Program-made: the position numbers and the translations under genes
Notes under the pieces: model-generated
Told to the model about the DNA's origin: nothing
What the model saw: the letters and a program-made list of their open reading frames with translations, nothing else
Databases searched by the model: none
Assembly (NCBI GenBank): GCA_947305045.1
Contig: CAMZCW010000074.1
Location: forward strand, 1 to 9,855
DNA: 9,855 bases
Direction: 5' to 3'
Source of the DNA: an uncultured Bacteroidales bacterium
GTDB lineage: Bacteria; Bacteroidota; Bacteroidia; Bacteroidales; UBA932
Part shown: positions 1-6,932 of the stretch, in pieces
How the letters are laid out: every line of letters begins with the position of its first letter
How positions within the stretch are numbered: the first letter of the stretch is position 1

Positions 1-200
1 ACGATGAACAGCAGGTTGAATATCCAGGTGAACGTGCCCACGGAAACATGGGTGAAGCGGAGGCTCAGGACGGTAGGGATGCAGGAAAGCGGTGCGATGC
101 CCAGATTGGATTTGATGGACAGGCCTACGCCCAGTGCTACTATCAGGAGTCCCAGGGTGGAGATGCCATATCGGACCATCAGGCTATTGGTTTTGGTCAT
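1..200 (-). CDS. YczE/DUF6198-like integral membrane protein, N-terminal part
   Basis: Reading the minus strand from the ATG at 200 gives 66 complete codons, open to the window edge: MTKTNSLMVRYGISTLGLLI followed by VALGVGLSIKSNLGIAPLSC and further hydrophobic sequence. The pattern of one hydrophobic helix (about residues 11-28), then a 'SIKSNLGIAPLS' loop and the start of a second helix after a 'VSVGTFTWIFNLLFIV' stretch, is that of the YczE/YitT-like membrane protein family, whose function is poorly known (a transporter role is often guessed). The C-terminal part lies outside the window. The gene diverges from the aspartokinase-like gene. The start is supported by a plausible promoter about 25 bp upstream. 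The plus strand is also open over 4-321 but shows no recognisable protein, so I treat that reading as a shadow. Confidence 0.7.
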   Translation of the reverse strand, partial: MTKTNSLMVRYGISTLGLLIVALGVGLSIKSNLGIAPLSCIPTVLSLRFTHVSVGTFTWIFNLLFI

Positions 201-223
201 AATCGGTGTGGTTAGCAATCTTA

Positions 224-255
224 CGAATGTAAGAAGAAAAAAAGACATATCCAAA
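224..255 (-). promoter_or_regulatory. Putative Bacteroidetes promoter for the YczE-like gene
   Basis: On the minus strand TTTG (255-252) is followed after 20 bp by TACATTCG (231-224), which matches TAnnTTTG at all but one position. It lies about 24 bp upstream of the ATG at 200, giving a short leader. The spacing is right but the -7 box is imperfect. Confidence 0.42.
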
Positions 256-280
256 GCCGGGAAGAATACCGGCGCATCTC

Positions 281-311
281 TTGACCAAACGGAATGGAAT
301 GGTTATATTTG
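281..311 (+). promoter_or_regulatory. Bacteroidetes promoter for the aspartokinase-like gene
   Basis: TTG at 281-283, a 20-bp spacer, then TATATTTG at 304-311, a full match to TAnnTTTG. The start codon at 343 follows after 31 bp, giving a leader of about 25 nt that is A/T-rich and has no Shine-Dalgarno sequence, as is usual in Bacteroidetes. Confidence 0.65.
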
Positions 312-342
312 CAGTTCGTAACGGCTAATAAAATTTTGCGCC

Positions 343-1599
343 ATGATTGTAAAAGCATTTGTCCTTAAGCAGCATTCCAGTGGAAGGATTGCCAGCCTCT
401 GTGGGCCGGACACCATCGCAGTTATCCGGCCGCAGCGCACCATCGAAAGCATGTTCCGCGAGGCCATCCGTAAAACCATCCAGGAGAAAAAGTCGGCCCG
501 GGAGGAATTGGAGGCCATCCAGAAGTACTTCCTGGCCCTCTCCGTAACGCCCGCGTACACGGAAACGGTGGAAAAAACCATCGACACCATTTCCACCTAC
601 CTTAGGGAAGCCATGTACGTGCAATCATCGTCCATCGCCATTGAGGACTATGTCATGGCCAAATGCGCCCGCCTGTGTGCGGAGGCCGTGAACCAGCATG
701 TGCAGGGAAAACTCCTGGACGGAACGGAACTGATGATTTGCACCAGTGACGCAAAAGGCGATCAACACTTTGACTGGAACGCTTCCCAGCAGCAAATTGC
801 GGCCAGGTGCAAGGGCGATGGCCCGCTGGTGATTTCCGGCGGGTACGGCAGGCTCACTTCCGGCTATGTGGTACGTGTGGGAAAGGACGGCGCCCATCTG
901 ATGGCGGCGCTCATCGCCGCTGTTTTAAAGGCCGATACGATTGAATTCCATGTGGAAGCCCATGGTGTAGAGGGCCTGGATGCCATTACCTATGACGAAG
1001 CCGCGCACTACTGTGCTTCGGATCGCGCTCCTTTTTCCTCCTATGCCATCTGGCCGGCCAAGAATGCGGGCATCCCCATCCTGGTAAAAGATATCGAGGA
1101 CCATCAATTCCAGGGAACGCTTATTTCCACGGGCTCCGTGCACAAAACGGCGGTGCTTGCGGACAAAAACCTGGATCTCATTACGGTCTATGGTACGGGC
1201 TTGCTGGGTCGCGTGGGTATGTCCGGCGCCATCTTCTCCTGCCTGGCAACGGCGGGCGTCAACGTGCGTTTCATCGCCCAGACTTCTTCCGAATATTCCA
1301 TCAGCTTTGCGGTCCGCTCCCAGGATCAGGAACGGGTCCAAACGGCTATCCGCGGCTTGTTCAAAGACAATCCGCTGCTCCCGCTGGACGACGTTGTGGT
1401 GCTGAACCAGTCGGTGGGTATCGTTACGGTTTTTGGCAGCCGTATGCGCAACCTGCCCGGCACATCCGCTGCCGTGTACGGCAAACTTGGAGAGGCCGGC
1501 ATCAATATTATTGCCAGCGCCCAGGGCGGGGAGGAACTCAGTATCTCCGTGGTGGTAGCTGCAGAGGATGTAGATAAGGCAGCCAGCCTGTTTCAATAA
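343..1599 (+). CDS. Aspartokinase-like protein with degenerate kinase domain and two ThrA-type ACT domains
   Basis: 418 residues. The C-terminal third is clearly a tandem ThrA-type ACT regulatory pair: ACT1 about 277-340, with GRVGMSGAIFSCLATAGVNV and the TSSEYSISF signature at 314-322; ACT2 about 357-418, with RNLPGTSAAVYGKLGEAGIN and EELSISVVV. In known aspartokinases these bind threonine or lysine and control the first step of the aspartate pathway. The N-terminal part aligns by eye to the amino-acid kinase fold (PLVISGGYGRLTSG at 161-174, MAALIAAVL at 187-195, NAGIPILVKD and QGTLIS near 241-262). The catalytic signatures are altered: KFGGTSV appears as KQHSSGR (9-15), the LGRGGSD loop as VGKDGAH (179-185), the WTDVDG segment as HVEAHGVE, and the following YTADPR segment is missing. 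No homoserine dehydrogenase domain follows. I infer a regulatory or inactive paralogue rather than a working ThrA/LysC; a divergent active kinase cannot be excluded. The gene is intact, has its own promoter, and ends at a strong terminator. Confidence 0.85.
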   Translation: MIVKAFVLKQHSSGRIASLCGPDTIAVIRPQRTIESMFREAIRKTIQEKKSAREELEAIQKYFLALSVTPAYTETVEKTIDTISTYLREAMYVQSSSIAIEDYVMAKCARLCAEAVNQHVQGKLLDGTELMICTSDAKGDQHFDWNASQQQIAARCKGDGPLVISGGYGRLTSGYVVRVGKDGAHLMAALIAAVLKADTIEFHVEAHGVEGLDAITYDEAAHYCASDRAPFSSYAIWPAKNAGIPILVKDIEDHQFQGTLISTGSVHKTAVLADKNLDLITVYGTGLLGRVGMSGAIFSCLATAGVNVRFIAQTSSEYSISFAVRSQDQERVQTAIRGLFKDNPLLPLDDVVVLNQSVGIVTVFGSRMRNLPGTSAAVYGKLGEAGINIIASAQGGEELSISVVVAAEDVDKAASLFQ

Positions 1600-1628
1600 A
1601 AAAACCGGGGTGCTCCCCGGTTTTTTTA
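1598..1628. terminator. Bidirectional intrinsic terminator between convergent genes
   Basis: CCGGGG (1605-1610), TGCT loop, CCCCGG (1615-1620), flanked by an A7 run (1598-1604) and a T7 run (1621-1627), so the stem extends to 13 bp and works in both directions. The A run overlaps the stop of the aspartokinase-like gene and the T run overlaps the stop of spt. Confidence 0.92.
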
Positions 1629-2816
1629 TTTGATGATGCCTTCTTCCTTGAACACTTTGGTGAGGGCCTCTACGGCGCGATCCACCTGTTCGCGGGTGTG
1701 CGTGGCCATGAGGGAGAAGCGGATGAGCGTATCTTCCGGGGCGCATGCCGGCGGAATCACGGAATTGATGAATACGCCCTCGTCAAAGGCGCGTTTGGTG
1801 ACGATGAAGGTTTTCTCCATGTCGCGCACATACAGCGGGATAATGGGGCTTTCCGTATCTCCAATCTCGAAGCCGGCTTCTTTGAAACGGCGGAGAGCAT
1901 AGTTGGTGACATCCCACAGGTTAGTGATGCGCTTGGGCTCCTTCTGGATAATGTGCAGGGCTTCCAGGGCGCTGGCCGTTGCAGCGGGCGTATCCGAAGC
2001 CTGGAAAATGTACGTACGGGCAGTGTGACGCAAGTAATTGATAATGACGCTGTCTGCCGCAATGAAACCGCCAATGGCCGCCAGGCTCTTGGAGAAGGTA
2101 CCCATAATCAGGTCTATCTCCTTGGTAAGGTGGAAGTGGTCGCAAACGCCGCGGCCCTGCTTGCCAAAGACACCCAGGCCATGGGCTTCGTCCACCATGA
2201 TGGCTACGTTGTCGTACTTGTGCTTGAACTCAACAATCTCCGGCAGTTTGGCCAGGTCTCCTTCCATGGAAAACACGCCGTCCACCACAATGAGCTTCAC
2301 GGCATTCTTGGGGCAGCGTTTGAGGCAGCGCTCCAGATCCTTCATGTCGTTGTGCTTGTAGTGGAGGCTCTTGGCGAAGGACAGGCGGCGGCCGTCCACG
2401 ATGGAAGCGTGGTCGCGGTCATCGCAAATGATGAAATCGTCCTTGGTGAGGAGCTGGGGGATAACGCCGCTGTTGACAGTGAAGCCGGTGGAGAATACCA
2501 GGGCCTCATCTTTGCCCACAAAAGTGGCGAGTTCTTTTTCCAATTGCACGTGAATGTCCAGCGTGCCATTCAGGAAACGGGAGCCGGCGCAACCGGAACC
2601 GTATTTTTTCAGGGCTTCGATGCCGGCGTTGATGACGCGCTCGTCACCGGTGAGGCCGGTATAGGCGTTGGAACCGAACATGAGGATTTGCTTGCCGTCC
2701 ATGGTAACTTCGGTGCCCTGTTTGCTGGTGATTTGGCGGAAATAGGGATAAATTCCTCTTTCCTGCATCTTCTGCGGAAGGTCATACTTGGCCAGTCTCG
2801 CGTGTAAAAGTCCCAT
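1626..2816 (-). CDS. spt: Serine palmitoyltransferase (alpha-oxoamine synthase family)
   Basis: 396 residues, full length for the family. This PLP enzyme condenses L-serine with a fatty acyl-CoA (or acyl-ACP) to 3-ketosphinganine in the cytoplasm, the committed step of sphingolipid synthesis, a trait of Bacteroides, Porphyromonas and relatives. Visible features: glycine-rich substrate region YGSGCAGSRFLNGT (72-85); DDRDHASIVDG with His136, which stacks on PLP; VDEAHGLGVFGKQGRG with Asp209 and His212; GTFSKSLAAIGGF with the Schiff-base Lys243; and a family-typical PPACAPEDTLIRFSLMATHT near the C-terminus. The N-terminus MGLLHARLAKYDLPQK and the long conserved blocks match the Bacteroides-type enzymes as I remember them. 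The alternatives in the same fold (KBL, BioF, CqsA) fit less well. The gene stands alone: it is convergent with the aspartokinase-like gene and divergent from glnS. Confidence 0.93.
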   Translation of the reverse strand: MGLLHARLAKYDLPQKMQERGIYPYFRQITSKQGTEVTMDGKQILMFGSNAYTGLTGDERVINAGIEALKKYGSGCAGSRFLNGTLDIHVQLEKELATFVGKDEALVFSTGFTVNSGVIPQLLTKDDFIICDDRDHASIVDGRRLSFAKSLHYKHNDMKDLERCLKRCPKNAVKLIVVDGVFSMEGDLAKLPEIVEFKHKYDNVAIMVDEAHGLGVFGKQGRGVCDHFHLTKEIDLIMGTFSKSLAAIGGFIAADSVIINYLRHTARTYIFQASDTPAATASALEALHIIQKEPKRITNLWDVTNYALRRFKEAGFEIGDTESPIIPLYVRDMEKTFIVTKRAFDEGVFINSVIPPACAPEDTLIRFSLMATHTREQVDRAVEALTKVFKEEGIIK

Positions 2817-2849
2817 ATTATATTGTAGGTTTTAGTCTGTTTAAACATG

Positions 2850-2880
2850 CAAAATTACTAATTTTTTTTGTATCTGCACA
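2850..2880 (-). promoter_or_regulatory. Promoter for spt
   Basis: On the minus strand TAATTTTG (2857-2850) is an exact TAnnTTTG box, 33 bp from the ATG at 2816. The -33 box is weak: TGTG at 2880-2877 sits 19 bp upstream. The spt and glnS promoters lie back to back in a 111-bp gap. Confidence 0.55.
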
Positions 2881-2898
2881 TTTGTGGGGATTTTTTCG

Positions 2899-2906
2899 TA
2901 ACTTTG
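2899..2906 (+). promoter_or_regulatory. -7 element of the glnS promoter
   Basis: TAACTTTG is an exact TAnnTTTG match 21 bp before the glnS ATG, followed by an A/T-rich leader. No TTTG stands at the ideal distance upstream (the nearest, 2881-2884, is only 14 bp away), so the -33 box is poor. Confidence 0.55.
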
Positions 2907-2927
2907 AGGGCTTATTAAAACTATATT

Positions 2928-4562
2928 ATGGAAGAGCGTAAACTCAATTTTCTGGAAGAAATCATAGAGAAAGACCTTGCGGAAGGCAAAGTGGACAGCA
3001 TCATGACCCGTTTCCCGCCGGAACCCAACGGGTACCTGCACCTGGGACACGCCAAGAGTATCTGCCTGAACTTTGGCCTGGCGCAGAAGTATGGCGGCAA
3101 AACCAATCTTCGCTACGACGACACCAACCCCACCAAGGAAGACACCGAGTACGTGGACTCCATCAAGGAGGATATCAAGTGGCTGGGCTTTGAGTGGGAC
3201 AAGGAACTGTACGCCAGCGACTATTTTGACCAGCTGTACGCCTGGGCGGAGGAACTCATCCAGCGTGGGCTGGCCTATGTCGATGACCAGAATCAGGACC
3301 AGATTCGCGCCGGCCGCGGCACCGTGGACAAACCCGGTACGCCCAGCCCCTGGCGGGACCGCTCCGTGGAGGAAAACCTCAAGCTCTTCCGGGAAATGAA
3401 GGCCGGCAAGTATGCGGAAGGGGAGAAAGTGCTCCGCGCCAAAATCGACATGGCCCATCCCAACATGATGTTCCGGGATCCGCTCCTGTACCGCATCAAG
3501 TTTGCGCACCATCACCGCACCGGGGACAAATGGTGCATCTACCCCATGTATGACTTTACCCATGGCCAGTGTGACTCCATTGAGCACATCACCCATTCCA
3601 TCTGCACGCTGGAGTTTGACGTCCATCGTCCGCTGTATGACTGGTTCATTGAAACACTGGGTATCTATCCCTCTCACCAATATGAATTTGCACGCCTTAA
3701 CCTAACGTATACCTTAATGTCCAAGCGCAAGCTCCTGGAGCTGGTGCAAAAAGGGCTGGTGAGCGGCTGGGATGACCCTCGCATGCCCACCCTCTGCGGT
3801 GTGCGCCGCCGCGGCTACACGGCCAGGGCCCTGCGCATGTTCTGTGACAAAATTGGCGTGAGCAAGCGGGACCAGCTCATGGACCTGCAGCTGCTGGAGT
3901 GGTGCGTGCGCCAGGACCTCAACGAGCGCTCCAACCGCTACATGGTGGTGCAGGATCCCGTCAAGCTCACCATTACCAACTGGCCGGAAGGCAAGGTGGA
4001 ATGGTTCGACTGCCCGCTCAACCCGGCGGAACCGGACGGCGCCAAGCGCCGCGTCCCGTTCACCGGAGAGCTCCTGATAGACCGGGCAGACTTTATGGAA
4101 GACGCCCCCAAGAAGTTCTTCCGCCTCAAGCCGGACGGTGAGGTGCGTCTCAAGTACACCTATATCGTCAAGTGTAACGAGGTCATCAAGGACGATAACG
4201 GGGAAGTGGTGGAACTCAAGTGCACCTATGACCCTTCACCGGAGTACCGTTCCGTCAAGGGCACCATCCATTGGGTGAGCACCCAGTTTGCCAAGGAGCT
4301 GGAGGTTCGCAATTACGACAAACTCTTCACCCTGGCGGATATGTCCCAGGTGCCGGAGGATAAAGACTACAAGGACTTCCTGAATCCGGAGTCCCTGGTC
4401 ATCGGCAAGGGCTGGGCAGAACCCGCCCTCCTGGAAGACCAAAGCGGCATTGCCGTGCAGTTTGAGCGCACCGGCTATTATGTGCAGGACAAAGACTCTA
4501 CGCCGGAGCACCCCGTCTTCAACAAGACCACGGCGCTGAAGGACAGCTACAAACCGGAATAA
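2928..4562 (+). CDS. glnS: Glutamine--tRNA ligase (GlnRS)
   Basis: 544 residues. Cytoplasmic class I aminoacyl-tRNA synthetase that charges tRNA-Gln with glutamine using ATP. The catalytic domain starts with RFPPEPNGYLHLGHAKSI (28-45), whose HLGH is the HIGH motif, followed by RYDDTNPTKE (62-71). The second class I signature is MSKRK (264-268), standing for KMSKS. HQYEFARLNLTYTLMSKRKL and GWDDPRMPTLCGVRRRGYTA (280-299) are typical of GlnRS rather than bacterial GluRS. The C-terminal part (from about 340) corresponds to the two anticodon-binding beta-barrels, with GELLIDRADFMEDAPKKFFR and SPEYRSVKGTIHWV. The A/T-rich leader and TAnnTTTG box support the start. Intact and monocistronic, closed by a terminator. 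Confidence 0.97.
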   Translation: MEERKLNFLEEIIEKDLAEGKVDSIMTRFPPEPNGYLHLGHAKSICLNFGLAQKYGGKTNLRYDDTNPTKEDTEYVDSIKEDIKWLGFEWDKELYASDYFDQLYAWAEELIQRGLAYVDDQNQDQIRAGRGTVDKPGTPSPWRDRSVEENLKLFREMKAGKYAEGEKVLRAKIDMAHPNMMFRDPLLYRIKFAHHHRTGDKWCIYPMYDFTHGQCDSIEHITHSICTLEFDVHRPLYDWFIETLGIYPSHQYEFARLNLTYTLMSKRKLLELVQKGLVSGWDDPRMPTLCGVRRRGYTARALRMFCDKIGVSKRDQLMDLQLLEWCVRQDLNERSNRYMVVQDPVKLTITNWPEGKVEWFDCPLNPAEPDGAKRRVPFTGELLIDRADFMEDAPKKFFRLKPDGEVRLKYTYIVKCNEVIKDDNGEVVELKCTYDPSPEYRSVKGTIHWVSTQFAKELEVRNYDKLFTLADMSQVPEDKDYKDFLNPESLVIGKGWAEPALLEDQSGIAVQFERTGYYVQDKDSTPEHPVFNKTTALKDSYKPE

Positions 4563-4567
4563 TCGTC

Positions 4568-4597
4568 AAAGCCCTTTCGTTCTGAAGGGGCTTTTTT
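4568..4597 (+). terminator. Intrinsic terminator of glnS
   Basis: Arms AAAGCCCTTTC (4568-4578) and GAAGGGGCTTT (4584-4594) pair over 11 bp with one G-T wobble and a GTTCT loop, followed by a T run to 4597. The T run overlaps the stop codon of the convergent flippase gene, and on the minus strand the leading A run could make it work for that gene too. Confidence 0.88.
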
Positions 4598-6023
4598 AAC
4601 GGCGGAAAAGAAGGGCCACCAGCGGCTTGAACTGGCGGGTAAGGACCAGTGCCAGCAGGTACACGGTGCCCATGATGCCGGCCTTGACGGCAAAGGCGCC
4701 CGCCAGCGGAAGCGCCGGGAGGAAGGTGCAGCCGTATCCGGAGAGGGCCACGGCCCCCATGACGCCGAGGTCCGGCAGCAGTCCTTGAAGGAAATCCCGC
4801 GTGCGGAACCCGAAGGACAGATGCACCAGGATGTAGAAGGTGGCCACGAACTGCAGGTTATAGGCGATGGCTACGTTCCGCGCCACGGCCACAATACTGC
4901 CTTCCGCCAAACCGGCAATGATGAACACTACCACCATGATGGCATTCATGCTGCCGCTCCACAGGAGCCGCCGGGTGTCTCCCAGGCTTTGGAAAATGGT
5001 TCCGGCCGATGACAGAATCATCTGCGCCCACATGGCCAGGGACATCCACTGGAGGCAAGGAATGGCCGGCAGCCACTGCGGGCCGTACAGGATGGGAATG
5101 ACTTCCTGGCTGGCGAACCAGAAAAACGGGGTAATGAACGCCCCCAGCAGGGACAGCACTTTCACTACCTGCCGATACTTCTGGTAAATATACGCTTTGT
5201 CGCTCTGGTGCTCCGACAGGATGGGGTGCAGCACCGGCGTAATCACGTGGGTAAGGTTGTTCACCGGGTACAGCATCAGCTTATAGGACTTGTCATAATG
5301 TCCCAGCTGCTCAGGTCCCATGTACTTGCCGATGAGGAGGTTGTCCAGGTTGCGGGCAAAATAGTTGATGAGGTTGAAGCCAAAGAGGTACCCGGAATAG
5401 CTGCGGATTTTTTCCAGGCTTACCCGGCTGGGTTTCCGGGCCATGGGCGGCCGCGTGGAGAAATAGTTCCAGCCGAAGATGAACATGGCATCCAGGATGG
5501 CCTGCGCCACCAGGGCATAATATTTAAGGCCCGTCAGCGCCAGCCCGATCCCCACAATGCCCGAGGTAAGGCAGGCGCACAGGATGCGGAGCGCCACCTT
5601 CCTGAATTCCTTTTGCTTGAGCAGCAGTGCGTTGGGAACGACATTGAGCGTATTGAAAAACAGCTGGACCGACAGCAGCATGCCCACGGGAACCAGCGCC
5701 CGGTTGCCATAGAAATGCGCCATGGGGAAGGAGAACAGCGCAAAAGCGCCCATCAGGATGAGTCCCAGCCGCAGCGAGAACGCGAAAATACTGCCGATAT
5801 CCTCCCGGCTCAGCGCTTTGTTCTGGATAATGCCGGCGCCCAGCCCCATGTCCGAGAGCAGGCTGAAGAAGGTGGTGAACACCATGGCCACGGCCACTAC
5901 GCCAAAGTCTTCCGGCACCAGGATACGGGCCAGCGCCGCATTGAACAGCAGGCGCAGCACCAGCGTGGAGTAGCGGGCGGCGGCATTCAGGTAAACCGCC
6001 TGTTTGATGGAAGAAGTGGCCAT
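4596..6023 (-). CDS. Polysaccharide flippase, Wzx-like (MOP superfamily, PF13440 type)
   Basis: 475 residues, the usual length for a 12-14 helix MOP-superfamily exporter. The N-terminal block LARILVPEDFGVVAVAMVFT with SDMGLGAGIIQ (31-67) is the family signature, followed by many hydrophobic helices. Mid-protein SYSGYLFGFNLINYFARNLD and LLIGKYMGPEQLGHYDKSYK match the second half of the fold, and PILYGPQWLPAIPCLQWMSL is also typical. Such proteins flip undecaprenyl-linked oligosaccharides across the inner membrane. The start codon follows the stop of the upstream glycosyltransferase by only 3 bp, so the two form an operon: the transferase extends the glycan and this protein exports it. The sugar specificity cannot be read from the sequence. 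Confidence 0.9.
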   Translation of the reverse strand: MATSSIKQAVYLNAAARYSTLVLRLLFNAALARILVPEDFGVVAVAMVFTTFFSLLSDMGLGAGIIQNKALSREDIGSIFAFSLRLGLILMGAFALFSFPMAHFYGNRALVPVGMLLSVQLFFNTLNVVPNALLLKQKEFRKVALRILCACLTSGIVGIGLALTGLKYYALVAQAILDAMFIFGWNYFSTRPPMARKPSRVSLEKIRSYSGYLFGFNLINYFARNLDNLLIGKYMGPEQLGHYDKSYKLMLYPVNNLTHVITPVLHPILSEHQSDKAYIYQKYRQVVKVLSLLGAFITPFFWFASQEVIPILYGPQWLPAIPCLQWMSLAMWAQMILSSAGTIFQSLGDTRRLLWSGSMNAIMVVVFIIAGLAEGSIVAVARNVAIAYNLQFVATFYILVHLSFGFRTRDFLQGLLPDLGVMGAVALSGYGCTFLPALPLAGAFAVKAGIMGTVYLLALVLTRQFKPLVALLFRR

Positions 6024-6026
6024 GGG

Positions 6027-6872
6027 TCAGCGGCTTATCAGGTTAAGCAGGACCTCCATGGAACGGACGCTCTCCTGCAGTTTCATTTTCTCTTTTTGTG
6101 CATTGCTCCGATAAGCCTTGTCGGTAGCGACGTCCTCCAGGTGCAGTACCTGGACCTGGGGACTGTACAGCAGGGCGAGTCCTTGCCGCAGGCATTCGCA
6201 GTGCAGGATATCCTCCTCAAAATAGAGGAAGGTGCCCGGATGGAAAGCGTATTCCCGTACCCGGATAAAATCCTGTGAGAACACATAGCAGGCCCCGTGC
6301 AACACTACATTGCGTGCCGATTCTCTCCACGGCCTCTCTTCCGGGACCGGAGGAGCTGGCCGGAAGGCCTGTTTGATGCGCCATTTAAAGCGCCTCCAGG
6401 CAAAATGAGCGAGGTTTTTCCGGTAGCGCTCCAGCCGTTCCTGCAACTCCTCCCGGGTAAAGCCCTTCAGGTGCGCCGGATTCTGGTGAACACCGGTGCC
6501 GGGATTCAGGATGTCCGGCCCCAGCACGGCAAACGGCGTTTCCCGGTAAAGCGCGGCCACCTTGTCGATAAATGCCGTATCCGGGATGAGGACGTCGTTG
6601 TTGAGGACTACCATGAACGAACAGGTGTAATGCTCCCGCAAATAGTTGTATCCCAGGTTGTTGCCGCGCGCGAACCCCGCATTCTCCGGGCTTGGGAGTA
6701 CGGTGACTTCCGGATTCCCGGCAAAATGGGCCGCCAGGCGCTGTCCGGAGCCGTTAGGGGAGGCGTTGTCCACAATGACCACGTGTTTTTCTCCGGCAAG
6801 CCCCAGGAGGCTTTCCGTGCACTGCAGCGTCATCTCATACGCCAGGTAATGAAGAACAACGAATCCGGTCAT
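6027..6872 (-). CDS. GT2 family glycosyltransferase
   Basis: 281 residues. The GT-A fold begins at once: MTGFVVLHYLAYEMTLQCTE, then VVIVDNASPNGSG (31-43), ENAGFARGNNLGYNYL (63-78), and the metal/nucleotide-sugar site VVLNNDV (88-94) with NND in place of a plain DXD. The second half has NVVLHGACYVFSQ (188-200), FLYFEEDILHCECLRQ (215-230) with the acidic EED, and a late His in VLHLED (244). These are features of rhamnosyl- or galactofuranosyl-type GT2 enzymes that add one sugar from a nucleotide donor to a lipid-linked acceptor on the cytoplasmic face. I chose the ATG at 6872 because the GT fold starts there and an excellent promoter ends 9 bp upstream; the open frame continuing to 7244 crosses that promoter and the divergent gene. 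First gene of an operon with the flippase. Confidence 0.9.
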   Translation of the reverse strand: MTGFVVLHYLAYEMTLQCTESLLGLAGEKHVVIVDNASPNGSGQRLAAHFAGNPEVTVLPSPENAGFARGNNLGYNYLREHYTCSFMVVLNNDVLIPDTAFIDKVAALYRETPFAVLGPDILNPGTGVHQNPAHLKGFTREELQERLERYRKNLAHFAWRRFKWRIKQAFRPAPPVPEERPWRESARNVVLHGACYVFSQDFIRVREYAFHPGTFLYFEEDILHCECLRQGLALLYSPQVQVLHLEDVATDKAYRSNAQKEKMKLQESVRSMEVLLNLISR

Positions 6873-6881
6873 ACCAACAAA

Positions 6882-6913
6882 CAAAGGTAATGATTTTGTG
6901 CTTTCCTTGCAAA
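6882..6913 (-). promoter_or_regulatory. Promoter of the GT2-flippase operon
   Basis: Minus strand TTTG (6913-6910), 20-bp spacer, TACCTTTG (6889-6882): a full consensus match. The box ends 9 bp before the ATG at 6872, so the transcript should have only a few leader bases. It overlaps the divergent promoter at 6895-6925. Confidence 0.8.
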
Positions 6914-6925
6914 ATGTTAATTTTG
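6895..6925 (+). promoter_or_regulatory. Promoter of the DUF616-GT2-GT2 operon
   Basis: TTTG (6895-6898), 19-bp spacer, TAATTTTG (6918-6925): a full consensus match, ending 7 bp before the ATG at 6933. A transcription start a few bases downstream would give an almost leaderless mRNA. The -33 box of the opposite promoter (6910-6913) lies inside this spacer. Confidence 0.8.
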
Positions 6926-6932
6926 TATCGGC

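Noticed and set aside
4..321. Plus-strand open frame of 105 codons at the left edge
   Set aside because: The opposite strand encodes a convincing YczE-like membrane protein over 1-200, and the frame overlaps the aspartokinase promoter.
925..1746. Minus-strand open frame (273 codons) opposite the aspartokinase-like gene
   Set aside because: It crosses the strong terminator and overlaps the end of spt; no family resemblance.
1698..2807. Long plus-strand open frame (369 codons) opposite spt
   Set aside because: It is the antisense of a clear, full-length serine palmitoyltransferase, has no recognisable motifs and no promoter.
5208..6278. Long plus-strand open frame (356 codons) opposite the flippase and GT2 genes
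   Set aside because: It runs across the junction of two well-supported minus-strand genes and its translation is low-complexity, rich in Q, H and R, typical of antisense reading of GC-rich DNA.
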